Assembly (NCBI GenBank): GCA_021292165.1
Contig: CM037879.1
Span: forward strand, 263,011,921 to 263,075,920
Length of the DNA stretch: 64,000 nucleotides
Reading direction: 5' to 3'
Source of the DNA: Shinisaurus crocodilurus
Lineage: Eukaryota; Chordata; Lepidosauria; Squamata; Shinisauridae
Both the position numbers and the translations under genes were made by a program. The notes under the pieces are model-generated. The model was not told the DNA's origin. It saw only the letters and a program-made list of their open reading frames with translations, and did not search any database. Shown here in pieces: positions 1-12,200 of the stretch (the first letter of the stretch is position 1; each line of letters opens with the position of its first letter).

Positions 1-68
1 CTCATATTCCAATCCAGAGGATAGAGGAGTACTGTTACTTCATTGAATGACAACCCCATGAAACCTAC

Positions 69-218
69 TTTTGCAGTCGGTGCCATATCTTCCTGGCAGA
101 CAGAGCTCACATGAAGTCCCATTGAAGCCACCACTGCATGTACATTGCCCTGTGCCAGCGTATCCTTCATCACAGGAACCGCGGTTATTACATGGAGCTT
201 CTGGCCCTCCTGGGCAGC
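69..218 (-). CDS. STAB2: STAB2 exon 32, last in window: laminin-type EGF
   Basis: 150 bp, phase 1/1. It encodes [16 protein letters not shown] then [15 protein letters not shown] and GRYGTDCK, a laminin-type EGF module like that of exon 14, with a sequon NGT. Acceptor CCAG, donor AAAA|GTAGGT. Coding continues in an exon below position 1. Confidence 0.95.
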
Positions 219-3200
219 CTGGAAAGTAATAAGTGGCAGTGAGTAGATCCTGGCAAGGACCGTCTACAAGGTGAATATTTTATCGTACAGATTGAGCTCA
301 GATCTCAAGGACTGACCACAGAAAGAGATCTATTTTATAAGTTGGGGCTAATGTGAGTTGGGTGGTTAATGTGCATATAATCTGTCCATGAAGAAGGAAT
401 TGTGCACATTCTCTGGCCATTATGCATGATCTCCAACAGGCATTGGGGAATGTACGTATCTTGACTGCATTTTGCACATTCTCCAGCCATCATGCATAAT
501 TCCCAACAGGCCTTGAATCATGAGCTATTTGAATAATGAGAAAACCCTCTAAAAACCGATTTACAAGAGCTGATAATGGGAAGCATACACAAGGAGCAAC
601 AACTTTCCATATAACACTCTGGGGGAAAAAAATTACCTCTCTCCATCATATGCCAACCCTCCTGCTTAAGGGAGAAACCAGACATTAGGTGGGAGGTCTG
701 TCATCAGATCTCCCAATTTTCTTTTTTTAAACAACTGTGGAAGGTTCTAATTTTGACTGTAGTCATGGACTCTGTTTCTCTCTGTGCCGTTTTCTAGATC
801 TGAATTGCTCCCCCTCCCAAAGCTGTTATTAGCCCTACTGAGGGTGGAAAAATACCGGTATCCCTTCCCAGAAGCTTCTCAAATGTTTAATACTGGAACG
901 CCTTACCTCGACATTCATTTCCAAAGTATCCCTTACAACACTGTGGTATCCTGACCACCAGTGAGCAGTCCTTCCGACAGCCTTTCAGAATCCTGTGATT
1001 CAAAATGTAAGTACACTGCTGCATCTCTCCCTGACGATTTCACATTTGAAGATGGACGAACCAAAAACAAGCAAGCAAAGAAAGCAGGAAATTAACCATC
1101 TTTAAACATACCACAGCCTGGGGCTGCACAAGCATCCCTGTGTTCAGCTCGATCCTTTGCATGCAGTCCAAGAAAGTGCGGACATAACATTCATGGGGAC
1201 CTTGAGTGCCCACTGCTGCCTTTGCCACCTCCCCCCCAACCCCAACCCCCCAGTTCCCAGAGCAGCCCCTCAGTGGCTTGAGCAGGGCCCCATTCGATCT
1301 GCACCTCCTCACGAGTAATCAAACAGGGAAGCTTGCATTTACAAGTTCCCCTTTTCTATTACTCATGCCATCTTGTAGTTAGCGGAGTACAGAAGACCCA
1401 AACAAACTGTTTGACAATCAAGCGTGTAGGTTAGAGACAGATTAATCTGTCAGTTTTGCTTTCTCCCCATATTCAATTTTTCTTTTTAAAACCCTCCAGT
1501 TCTTTCCATAACGTTTATGAAGAAATGTGCGGATTTTGGCAAGTTCTTATCAGAAACAAACTGAACAAAATTCTCCAAACAACTGCACCAGTTTGCCAAT
1601 TCACACCTGTATCAATTCAGTAGGTCCAGCTATTCCCAGCATGGAGAAGACCATGTTGTACCTGCCTGCCATGTAGCTGTTGAGGAGCCCATCAGAGAAA
1701 AAGAGGTGGCATCCACAGTTCAGCACCACAAATATGGTCAAATACACAGTGATTCAAAGCCAGGCTAGTAAGACCTAAGTCCTCAAAGCCCTCTCTGCCT
1801 GGATGGATGAATGTGTCCGTTTCATTTCCTCTTGCATTTGAATGTTTTAAATCTCAAGTTCTTTCCATCCAGTTTATGAAGATATTTGTAAATTTTTGTA
1901 TCAAAAAATGAACCAAACAAAATTTACAGATGCAAAAATTGGTATTGCTCACTTAGGAAAGACTCTGGAAATGTATCGATACTACAGGAAGTTGTCTTAT
2001 CATTGGGTAAGAATATTGGGTCCATCTAGCTCAGAACCGTCGCTACTGTACTGACTGGCTGCGGCTCTCCAAGGACTCAGATGGGAGTCTTTCTCGGCCC
2101 TACCTGAAGATGCTGGCAACTGAACCTGGGACTGCCTCCGTGCAAAGCATGAAGTTTGCCACTGAGCTGTGAGCCCCCCACAGACTTAAGCTAGCTTCAC
2201 AGTCATTCTGTCCCACCAGGAAACCCTAGAGACGAATGTTCTATCTGGTGGATTCAGGGATGTTGAAGAGTCCTTGGTCTCGAGTCACGAGTCGAGTCAC
2301 GAGTCTTTGGACTCGAGTCTCGAGTCCAAGTCCGAGTCCTTGGTCCAAAATGGTGACTCACGAGTCACGAGTCACTCCCAAAGCTGACTCCACGAGTCCC
2401 TATTAAAATCAATGGGGGTTTTTCCCAACAAAATAAGGCTATTTCAGATGTGTGGTTTAAGTAAATTCTAGGCACAAGTGTGCCTTTTTATTTCAAAACT
2501 CTGCAACTGATTTTGGCAAGAACAGACCAGGCAGAAAAACCCAAAATAACCAGGCAGGCAGAGGAGGCAGGGAACCCCAAAGCAGGCAGGCAGAGGCGTT
2601 TGTCTTGGACAATTCAACTGTTGAACTGGTCAAGAAGAGACCAGGCAGGCAGAGGAGGCTGGGAACCCCAGACAGGCAGGCAGAGGCAGCCAAACCCAAA
2701 ATGTCTGAAAGGTTGCATTTTAGAAAAATGATTTTAAAAAATAAACTTGCTGTACTTCCTAAAACTTATCCATGTTGCATTTGAGGAACATGATTTTTTC
2801 TAAATGTTTGGCCCCCATTCTGGAATGGTGAGATCTCATCACAATTCCACCCTCGCTGAACACCCGCTCCACTGGTGATGAACTTGCTGGAACCAGAAAC
2901 ACACTCAGAGCAGCCACACAGAGTAATCTCAGGTCCTTCTTCTGCCTCTCCCAAATACGCAACACATCAATCAAAATAAATCTTGACACACTGTTGGGGC
3001 TCCACTCCTGGTAGCCGTCCATAGTGGCCGAGCAGCGGCACACCTCGCTTCCATGCGCTCTTCGCCGGCAATCACGCTCCTCTCCACTCCCTCTGGCACA
3101 GCCCAGGGATGTTGAAGAGTCCTTGGTCTCGAGTCCCATTAAAAATATTGGGACTCGAGTCCGAGTCGAGTCAGAGGGGGGACTCAGTCCGACTCACGAG

Positions 3201-6200
3201 TCGAGTCCTCGAGTCCGAGTCCCCATCCCTGGGTGGATTAGGGATATCTAAGACAGTATTCACAGCAACCTCACCAAATTATAATTCCCAAGATGCTTTG
3301 GGAAGAAACATGACATTAAAGGTGCAATCCTATGCATGTTTAGGCAGAAAAAAGTCTGACAACAGGCCTGTGGCTCACGCTGGCTCAGCTTGTCTGAGCG
3401 TGGAAAGCTAAGCAGGGTCAGGCCTGGTTATTACTTGGATGGGAGACCCCTCCTCTAGTTTCCTGCATTGAGCAGGGGGTTGGACTCGATAGCCTTGCAG
3501 GCCCCTTCCAACTCTATAATCTATGAATCTATGAACTCCCAGCATGCCCCAGCCAGCATGGCTGGCTGGGGCATGCTGGGAGTTGTGGGACTTTTTTCTG
3601 TCTAAACGTGCTGCATAGGATTGCACCCTAAACTGGTGCAAACAGAAGCTTGTAGCATACATTTACCCGAGGGGTGACAATGTGCATAAGAGGTGTACAT
3701 GTGTGTGTCAGAAACATGGACAGAAACAATAGAATTGGGCAACCACAATAACATTATTACTCATTGTAAGCTGGAGTCAAAAAGTCAAGCCAGGATGTAT
3801 AAGGTAGAGTTGTGCACAAATGGCCTCTCAAAATTCTCCGCCCTATTTGTGGGCAGAGAAATCGGGGGAACAATTTCACCGAATTTCTCCAGGCAAAGGA
3901 AAATTTTTTCAACAATTGTTGGAGATTGTTAATGGGGACTGGCCAATGTGATCATATTATGCCAGTACATTTCCATCTGCTCTGGCTGCCAGTCCATGTC
4001 TGGGCCCAATTCAAAGTGCTGGTATTAACATTCAAAGCCCTAGATGGCTTGGGGCCAGGTTACCTGATGGATCGCCCCCTCCCAGCAGATCATTCTCAGC
4101 GATCCTTCTCTGGAAGCCCCTCCCAAAGGAAGTGAGGTGGGTGGCTACCGAGAAGAGGGCCTTTTCTGTTGTGGCACCCCGGTTGTGGAATGGGCTTCCC
4201 AAAGATGCCTGTGCCTAAGTTATTCTCTTTCCAGTGCCAGGTGAAGACCTTATTTTCCCAGGCATTTTAATCTTTCAGTTTCTGTTGTTTTAAACCTGTT
4301 AGTGTATTTTTGAATCTTTGCACTGCTGCTAGCTTTTACTTTGGTTTTTACTTCTATTTTTTACTGTAGTTCTTAACTTTCGAATGTTTATAGTGTATTT
4401 TATGTTGTATTTTATGGTTTTAATTACTGTGAACTGCCCAGAGAGTTTTGGCTATTGGGCAGTATAGAAATGTAATAAATAAATAAATAAATAAATTTCT
4501 CACTGGCACGGCTCTCCATTGGCAGGCATTGTAGCACAGCTTCTTTCTCTCCCCCCCCCACCCCCGGTAAGGTGTGTGTGTGTGTGTGTGTTGCTACTGC
4601 AAGGGGCAACAACAGCAATTATGTTGGAAGCCTGGTCCCCATTTTATTACTTAAAATTTGAGTTAGGAGTACACAACCATAATTACCACCACTTTACTTC
4701 CAGAAGGACACTGAAAATCTCTGTAACAACCAATGCAGTCTCCCTGTAGAAAAAGAGAGAGTTATGTGTTTTAAATCAGAAGAGGGTTTCCCCCCCAAAA
4801 GAACTTTTAAAAACATAACTTAAATATATATATATCACAGTTTATTATCAAAGTCATAATACAAATGCAAAACACATGGTCTATCCATCATCATGAACGA
4901 ACACTATAAATATCATTTCCCATAATTTTTGAAAGCAATCTTTCCAAAGGTATATTTCCTGATTTCATTCACACATATACATATACATATACATATGCAT
5001 ATACATATACATATACATATACATATTTAGGGTGCAATCCTATGGCTACTAGATGCTGTCTAGATGGCCATAGATGCTGTCTAGATGGCCATAGATGCTG
5101 TCTAGATGGCCATCTGACCTAGATGGTCAGAGTTCCAGCTCCGACCTTGGAAACATGTTATCTGAGTTGGGAGCTGGAACTCCGACTTTGGAGCGCCTCC
5201 CTCCGCCCTCGCAGCTGGCGTGGTTCTTTTGGAGCTGGCATTGCCTTTGCGCTCCTCCTGTGCTTGATTGGATGCCCGTAATACTTCAAGTTCGGAGGGT
5301 TACAGGCAGCCACACTAGATAGCACTGTTAGTGATATAAAACAGACATCACTGTAAAAAATGGAGAGATGAAACATATCCAAATGGATTTCCTCCCAGGT
5401 GTGCAATAAAATGGATGAGCAGAGGGAAAATAGGTTTTAAGAACATACCTATCACTTATTAATCCTAGTCAAAGAGAATAGTTAAAGAGAATAGTTAAAT
5501 GGCAAAACCGCAAATGCATAACATTTTCTAAATTAAGCAACATGAGAAAGCAAGCAATAAGGAGGAGATTAAGGCCACAATCCTATACACACTTACCTGG
5601 GAGTAAATACCTTTGAACTCAATAGAACTTATTTCTGAGTAGACATGTATAGGATTGTGTTGTAAATCCATTGAGTTTAATTGGGCTCAATCCAATTGAA
5701 CTCAGTGGAACGTCTGAGTACACATGCACAGGATTGCATTGTTAGGCTCTGGTCTAGAGTTTCACATAAGTTTCAGTGCACAAAGAGAGGTCCTACATGC
5801 AGAATTTCTGACTCCATATTGGAGCACTCACTTATGTAAAATGAGCTAGATTAGTATGAAATTCAGAAGGGTAAAAAAATTCCATCGAAGGACTGACCGG
5901 AATATTAGAAGTGATAAATGTGTCGCAACGACCTCCAAGGACTGGATCTGTTAACATGCAGTCAATACCATAAGCGATTCCGCCATCAAACTCCAGTTGC
6001 CTTTGTATTATTTTACATCTCCTTTCGTTGAGGAACAATTCACCCTGAAGGTGAAAGTATATAAAATTATATCTGTTTCAGCAGACGTTGACTGATTATG
6101 TGAAAACAGGAAGCACAAATATAATGATTGGGAGTCAGCTTGGTTGTTTTTTTTTTGGAAAGAAAGGATTATATCAACATATAATCTAACTAAAGTTAAT

Positions 6201-9200
6201 ATTTCACTTTTAGGAAGGACTGGCGAAAATGTATAGACAATATGAAAAAAGAATCGAACAGAATAACCTTGGCAGAAGCTTATAGAAATCTGTGGGACTC
6301 ATGAAAAGAAGATTATAAAGGAATGAAATAAGATAAATCAACACACTACCTTGGAACAGAAATAGAAGATAAAGGATGGAAGATGAAAATTTTGAAACTG
6401 ACCAAGTTGGGGGAGGGATTATGTATTAATACTAATGTGTTTTGTTTTTTATATGTATTTTTTCTTTAGGAAAATGCAATAAAAATTATAAAAACAAAAA
6501 ACAAAAAATTAAAGCAATATTTCTCATGCAATATTTGAATATTTCCTCATATTTCACTAGGGATGGACACATCTGTTAATTTCAGCGTTGTTCAGTTTCT
6601 CATTTTTCCAGCCTTAAATTCATTTTATTCTGTTTCTGTGTCAGTTTGTGATTTTTTTTAAAAAGTCCACATAAAAATTCATACGCAGTTTAGCACACAT
6701 TTCCCTTAATGTATGCATTTATGCAAGCAATTTTCACTAAAATAATGCATTTTTGTATGTCATTTTCCCTAATATTTTTGGATGATTTTTTTTAAATGGA
6801 GAACTGCATTACAAGTGCAAACATAGAAGTGTAGCTGCGTTTCAGTTTGTATATTGGTTTGGGAAGTATGCATTAAGTGAGTTTGCATTACAGTGTGATC
6901 CAAATGAATTTCTCCCCCATCCTTTAGTATAGTCTCCCCTATACAGATACTCCCTTTATAGGAAAAATGTAATATGTGGCCTGGAGTCTTTCAAAGGTAA
7001 GACCCTGCAATGGCTTGATGGCAATCAGTGGGTTGGTCAGAGTGGGTTGGTTCTTATTTCTTACCATTACATTTAGAATTAAGAAGATACTGTGCTGTGA
7101 AATGGTCCTTGGCCAGTATCCAATGTGACACGACACCTAACCTAAATTGCATTGCACTAGCAAAAGGGACCTCTAGCACAACGGCAACAGAGCATTAGTT
7201 GCTTGATCAGGATTCCCCAGAAAAATGGCCACAAATGCTATTAGCATTGTTCTAGAGGTGTCTTACGTTAGTGCAATGTAATGTATGTTAGCACTCATGT
7301 CACATTGGATACCGCCCATCATCTTTATTTGAATCTGGGACATCTATTTATGTTCCTGTGAGAGGATACATGATAAGAGGTGTACAAAATTAGGCATGGT
7401 GTGGAGAAAGTGGATAGGGAGACATTTTTCTCCCTCTCCCATAATATTAGAACCCGGGGTCATCCCATGAAGCTGACTGGTGGGAGATTCAGAACAGATA
7501 AAAGGAAGTACCGTATTTTTCGGACCATAAGACGCACTTTTCCCCCCAAAAAGGAGGGGGAAATGTCTGTGCGTCCTATGGAGTGAATACAGTAAAAAAA
7601 AAAAAAAAAAAAATTTTTTTTTTTTTTTTTTTTTTTACTTTCCTCTGCTGGTCCGGAAGAGTGGAGGACTCCTGGGTGGGAACTTCTTCACACAGCACAT
7701 AGTTAAACTATGGAATTCACTTCCACAAGTAGGGATGGCCACCAATGTGGAGGGCTTTAAAAGGGGATTGGACAATTCATGGAGGAGAAGGCTATCAGTG
7801 GCTACTACTCCTGTTGGTTTTATGCTACCTCCACTGTCGGAGGCAGTATGCCTAAGTACTCCAGTTGCTGGGGAACATGGGCAGAAGGGTGCTGATTTAT
7901 TTATTTATTATATTTATACCCCACCTTTTTTCCTGCAAGAAACCCTAGGTGGCTTACATAATCCTCCTCCTCCACTCCTCCATTTTATCCTCACAACAAC
8001 CCTGTGAGGTAGGTTAGGCTGAGAGTCAGGGACTGGCCCAAAATCACCCAGTGAGTTTCATGGCTGAGCGGGGACTAGAACCCGGATCTCCCGAGTCCCA
8101 GTCCAACACTCTAACCACTACGCCACACTACGCCACACTAGCTCTGTTGCATTCATGTCCTGCTTGTGGGGTTCCCGTAGGCAGCTGGTTGGCCACTGCG
8201 TGAACAGAATGCTGGACTGGATGGACCCTTGGTCTAATCCTGCATGGCTCTCCTTATGCTCTGTTCTTATGTTGCTGTAATATGGTTGGAGTGGTCAAAA
8301 ATGCATGGATTAGCTAATGCAAAAGACATGAGATACTCACAATGTTGCTGTCCCCATTTCCACACTTCACAGTGATATCAGAACCTTGAAGTGTCTTCAG
8401 TGAATCAGAGGTGGGGAGGGCAAAGGCTAAAACCTGTGGAAGATATTAGGAAAAAAGAGAAACAGTGAGAGAGAGGGCGGGAGGGGGGAGCAAGAGAGGG
8501 AGATATTAATATTTAGAAAACAGGAAAATTCCAGTGCTTCTGTGCTCTTTTTTTTTTTTTTTTTTTACAGATAGTCCAGACATGTTGAACTGAAAACTCC
8601 CACCTTAGTACTTCCAATAATGTGGTATTTTAGGTACTGTTGCAGTTTCTCCTTGTTTGCCATTTTGAACAGTGTATCCTGCTGATCTTTTGGGAGAGCT
8701 CTGATGACTTTGTCCGTGGGCCAGAACAAGGTGATTGGTTGATGAAGAGCATCGTTAATCAGACTAATCAGTCCTGAACTCTGAAATAAAAGAGGAGAAC
8801 TGCTTTTCTCCATCAAAGATAGCTACAAAGGAAAACGACTGAATATTCAGGAGTAAGGATGAGCCGCCATTTTCTGTATAGCACCTGCAGTCATCTCAGG
8901 TATATCCACAATACAGACTACAAACTAATTGGGCAGAGCAATCCTGTGGCTCCTAGACAGTGTCTAGACGGCCACGGGATTGTTTGGATTTCCAGCTCTG
9001 AGGTGAGAAAAGCCTTGGAGCCGGGACCCCACGCTCGGATCCCCCTCCCTCCCTTTGCAGCTGGCACGGAAAGAACCGCGCTGGCTGCTTCTTTGAGGTT
9101 GCAAAAGCGAGCTTGGAGAAAGAGTTTAGCGGGTGTTCGGTGGGGTGGGGAGAGGAGGAGACCGGCACCGCCAAGATACAAAATATCCTGGCGGTGCCTC

Positions 9201-12200
9201 AGCCTCCTTCCCTCCCTCTCTGAAGCGCCACAGTTAGACAGTTGAAATCAGCTGTCTAGCTATTTTTCAGAGCAGGAGGAGCATGGAGGTGACCTTTGTC
9301 TTCGTGTTCCTCCTGCTCTGAATAGGATGCCCGTAATCCTCCGAGTTCGGAGGGTTATGGGCCTGTGGTAAAATATAATTTCAGTATATGATTTCTACGG
9401 TATATAATCACATAACTTGCAACAAATATTTCCTATGCTTTTACTTGTATGAAATCCTATGCTACTCTGTATGTAGAAAGTTCTATCTCACATAATGCTA
9501 ATACAAAGGGCCTCTAAGGGGCCTCTTGATTTCTTGTGAACTGTTGAAGTAAACCTGTTTCTAACAGTTAATTGGTACTATTGAGATAAGGAGAAGTTAC
9601 TTCAAAGATGCCTTTCACTCCCTAAAAACTCCTCAGTATACACAGGTCAATTAATTGTTATTTACTGCTTGAAAGAGAGACCAGATATTGTAAAAACATC
9701 ATTATGTCACAGTAGAAAGAAAGAATGAGCTCACCTTGTAGAATTTGTTAACACGCATGCGCGAAAGTAAGGCGCTTGTAAAAAGAGTATAAGAATGCTT
9801 GTATTTCTAATGGTGGATTTGTCTCACTCTGCTTTGGAGTGGAACCATACAGCGCTGTATTTGAATAAAGGAATTCTTTTTACCCGCTCTGGTTGATTTA
9901 TTGGGCCATAAGTCAGCTGGAAAACGAACCTAGGAAGTGGCTTAACTTCCTTACCACAGGCCTCCCCATAGGATTGCACCCTAAGTTGAATTGTGGACCT
10001 GAATGCTATGCTAAAGGGTTACAACACACGTAGTCTTACCTCTATCAAGTTGTAGAACATGATGTACCCATTTTGTGCTGCAACCATTTTGAGGGTTTCC
10101 TAGGAAGATAAATCATTTGCCAAGTTTATTTGCCTGTTTTGGAAACATAATGCCAGGGTGTTTTCAGAAAGTAACAGCATATTAAAACATGGCTGTTGCC
10201 TTCAGAAACATCTCTACTATTGATTGATTGTATTTCTATACTACCTTTCTGAAACCAACCAAGGCGGTTTGCAAGACATTCAGAAAATAAAAAGCATAAT
10301 CAAAGAAAAACATAGCAAAACAACCTTTAAAAACTATAACAATTTAAAAAGTCAAATTAACAAGATGTGTCTTGATGCGGCCCCCCTTCTATGAGAGGAG
10401 TCTGCATAATTTGAGACTACTTAATAAACTTTGTAACCACTGTCAGCATTGGGCAGGAAGATGTGGGAACTAAAACCCAGTGGCTCATCTACTACTGCTG
10501 TTGCATCAATAGCCTGTTAGATATTCCCAGTGCTGCGATGGCAGGCGAAGATAAGAGCAGTTTGGTACTAGTGGAAAACAATATCAGGTTGGATCTGGAT
10601 TTAGACATACAATTGTTGGAAGGCACCAGGAGGGCACTAGGTTGGGAAGAGCTGCTGTAGAACATTGCTCAATCCCCTCCTGCAAGCTCCTTGCACTGTT
10701 ATGTAGACCGCGCACACAAAAAGCGACAGATATAAAGTAGCCTACAAACTTAGAACGTGACCAAACAACTGTTAATTAGTTGACCATTCCAAAACAAATG
10801 GTATGCACCTTTACAGGTGTAGATTGTCCAGGTGAGAACTCTTGAATCCTCTGCGGAATCAGGACCTTGTCTATGATATGTATGACTCCATTTGTGCTGA
10901 TTAGATCACTGGTTAAAATCTTAGCTTTGCCATTCAAAAAAACTGAATTCTGAAAACAAACACAAGAGACATGGCAACATTTTTTTAAAATGGACCTAGG
11001 ATGCTTTAATGTAAGGAAATAAGACAAGATAGGCAGACCTGTACCTGGCCTGCCAATAAAAAGCAAGAAACACAGAGCAGTGTGTATAACATTCTTAAGT
11101 GTGTTTACTTAGATGTAAGGGTAAGTATGCATAGGACTACAGTCTTAGGACACAATCCTATGCGGGGTTAGACAGAAAAAAATTCCTACAACTCCCAGCA
11201 TGCCCCAGCTAGCCATGCTGGCTAGGGAATGCTGGGAGTTGTAGGACTTCCCCCCCCCCGTCTAAACACGCATAGGATTGCACCTTAAGCAAGCATTGCT
11301 CCAGTGAAGAGATCCCCAATGGAAGGCGACACAAATCCCAAGGACAGCGCGAGGTGCAGGCATGGGTCTCGAACCAGGGCCTCCAATAGCCAGTCTCCAG
11401 CACCTTAAGTCCTGTACCAGCAGCATTCAGGGACTTCAGAAGGCCTATCGGACTGGGCTTTATAGATGAAGGCCTGCAGTGTCAGCATGAAAGAAAGCAT
11501 TCAGCTAATTCCACACACCCCTGCTTTTATACTGTCAGCTGACTCCGCACCAGGCCCTATAAAACCCTTGAGGCCAAACCAGCTCCTAGTCTGAGCAACT
11601 TCTTGCTTTCCCTTCTGACCATCAGCCTGACATTAACCATGTACTGTGCTGTTGGCTCTGTCAGCCTTACTGCTTGTGATGGAACTTGGCTTCTCCCATA
11701 GTGCAGAGCTAGATCTGACAGGAGAGAAGCTGAAATTCAAAATTATTTCTTACAGCTAGTTCTATGAACTAGTAGCACTCCTCTCCCAAAATGCATATGA
11801 CCCTGGGTATTTATTCCATTTCTATACTACCCAATAGCCTAAGCTCTCTGGGCAGTTCACAACAGTTTAAATTCTTATGTTCATCTGGAGGGAAGCAGGT
11901 TGGGGAAGGCTGTCTTATAGTATTGCATCTCTCTTTTCTAACAAGAGAAATGAAGAAGGTCTAATTATATAAGGCTTAGTTTTACCTTTGAGAATGTAAA
12001 CTGGAGCTGATCTCCCTGAAGAGTGGTGACGGTTTTCTCTGATGCCATATCATTATAGAGCAGTCCCGTACAGGCTACTATATGGTAGCGGAGAATCTGG
12101 GGCATCACACCTCTTGATAACCAGTCATTAACCTTGGAAGCCAATCAGGACACGTAACAGGTGAGGGGGAGAACAGCATAAAGCGTGCACCACAAATATG

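Noticed and set aside
1321..1366. Possible STAB2 exon on the minus strand (GTCKCKLPC)
   Set aside because: Cys spacing looked EGF-like, but there is no pyrimidine tract at the acceptor. The true counterpart was found at 4687-4743 with correct phase and splice sites.
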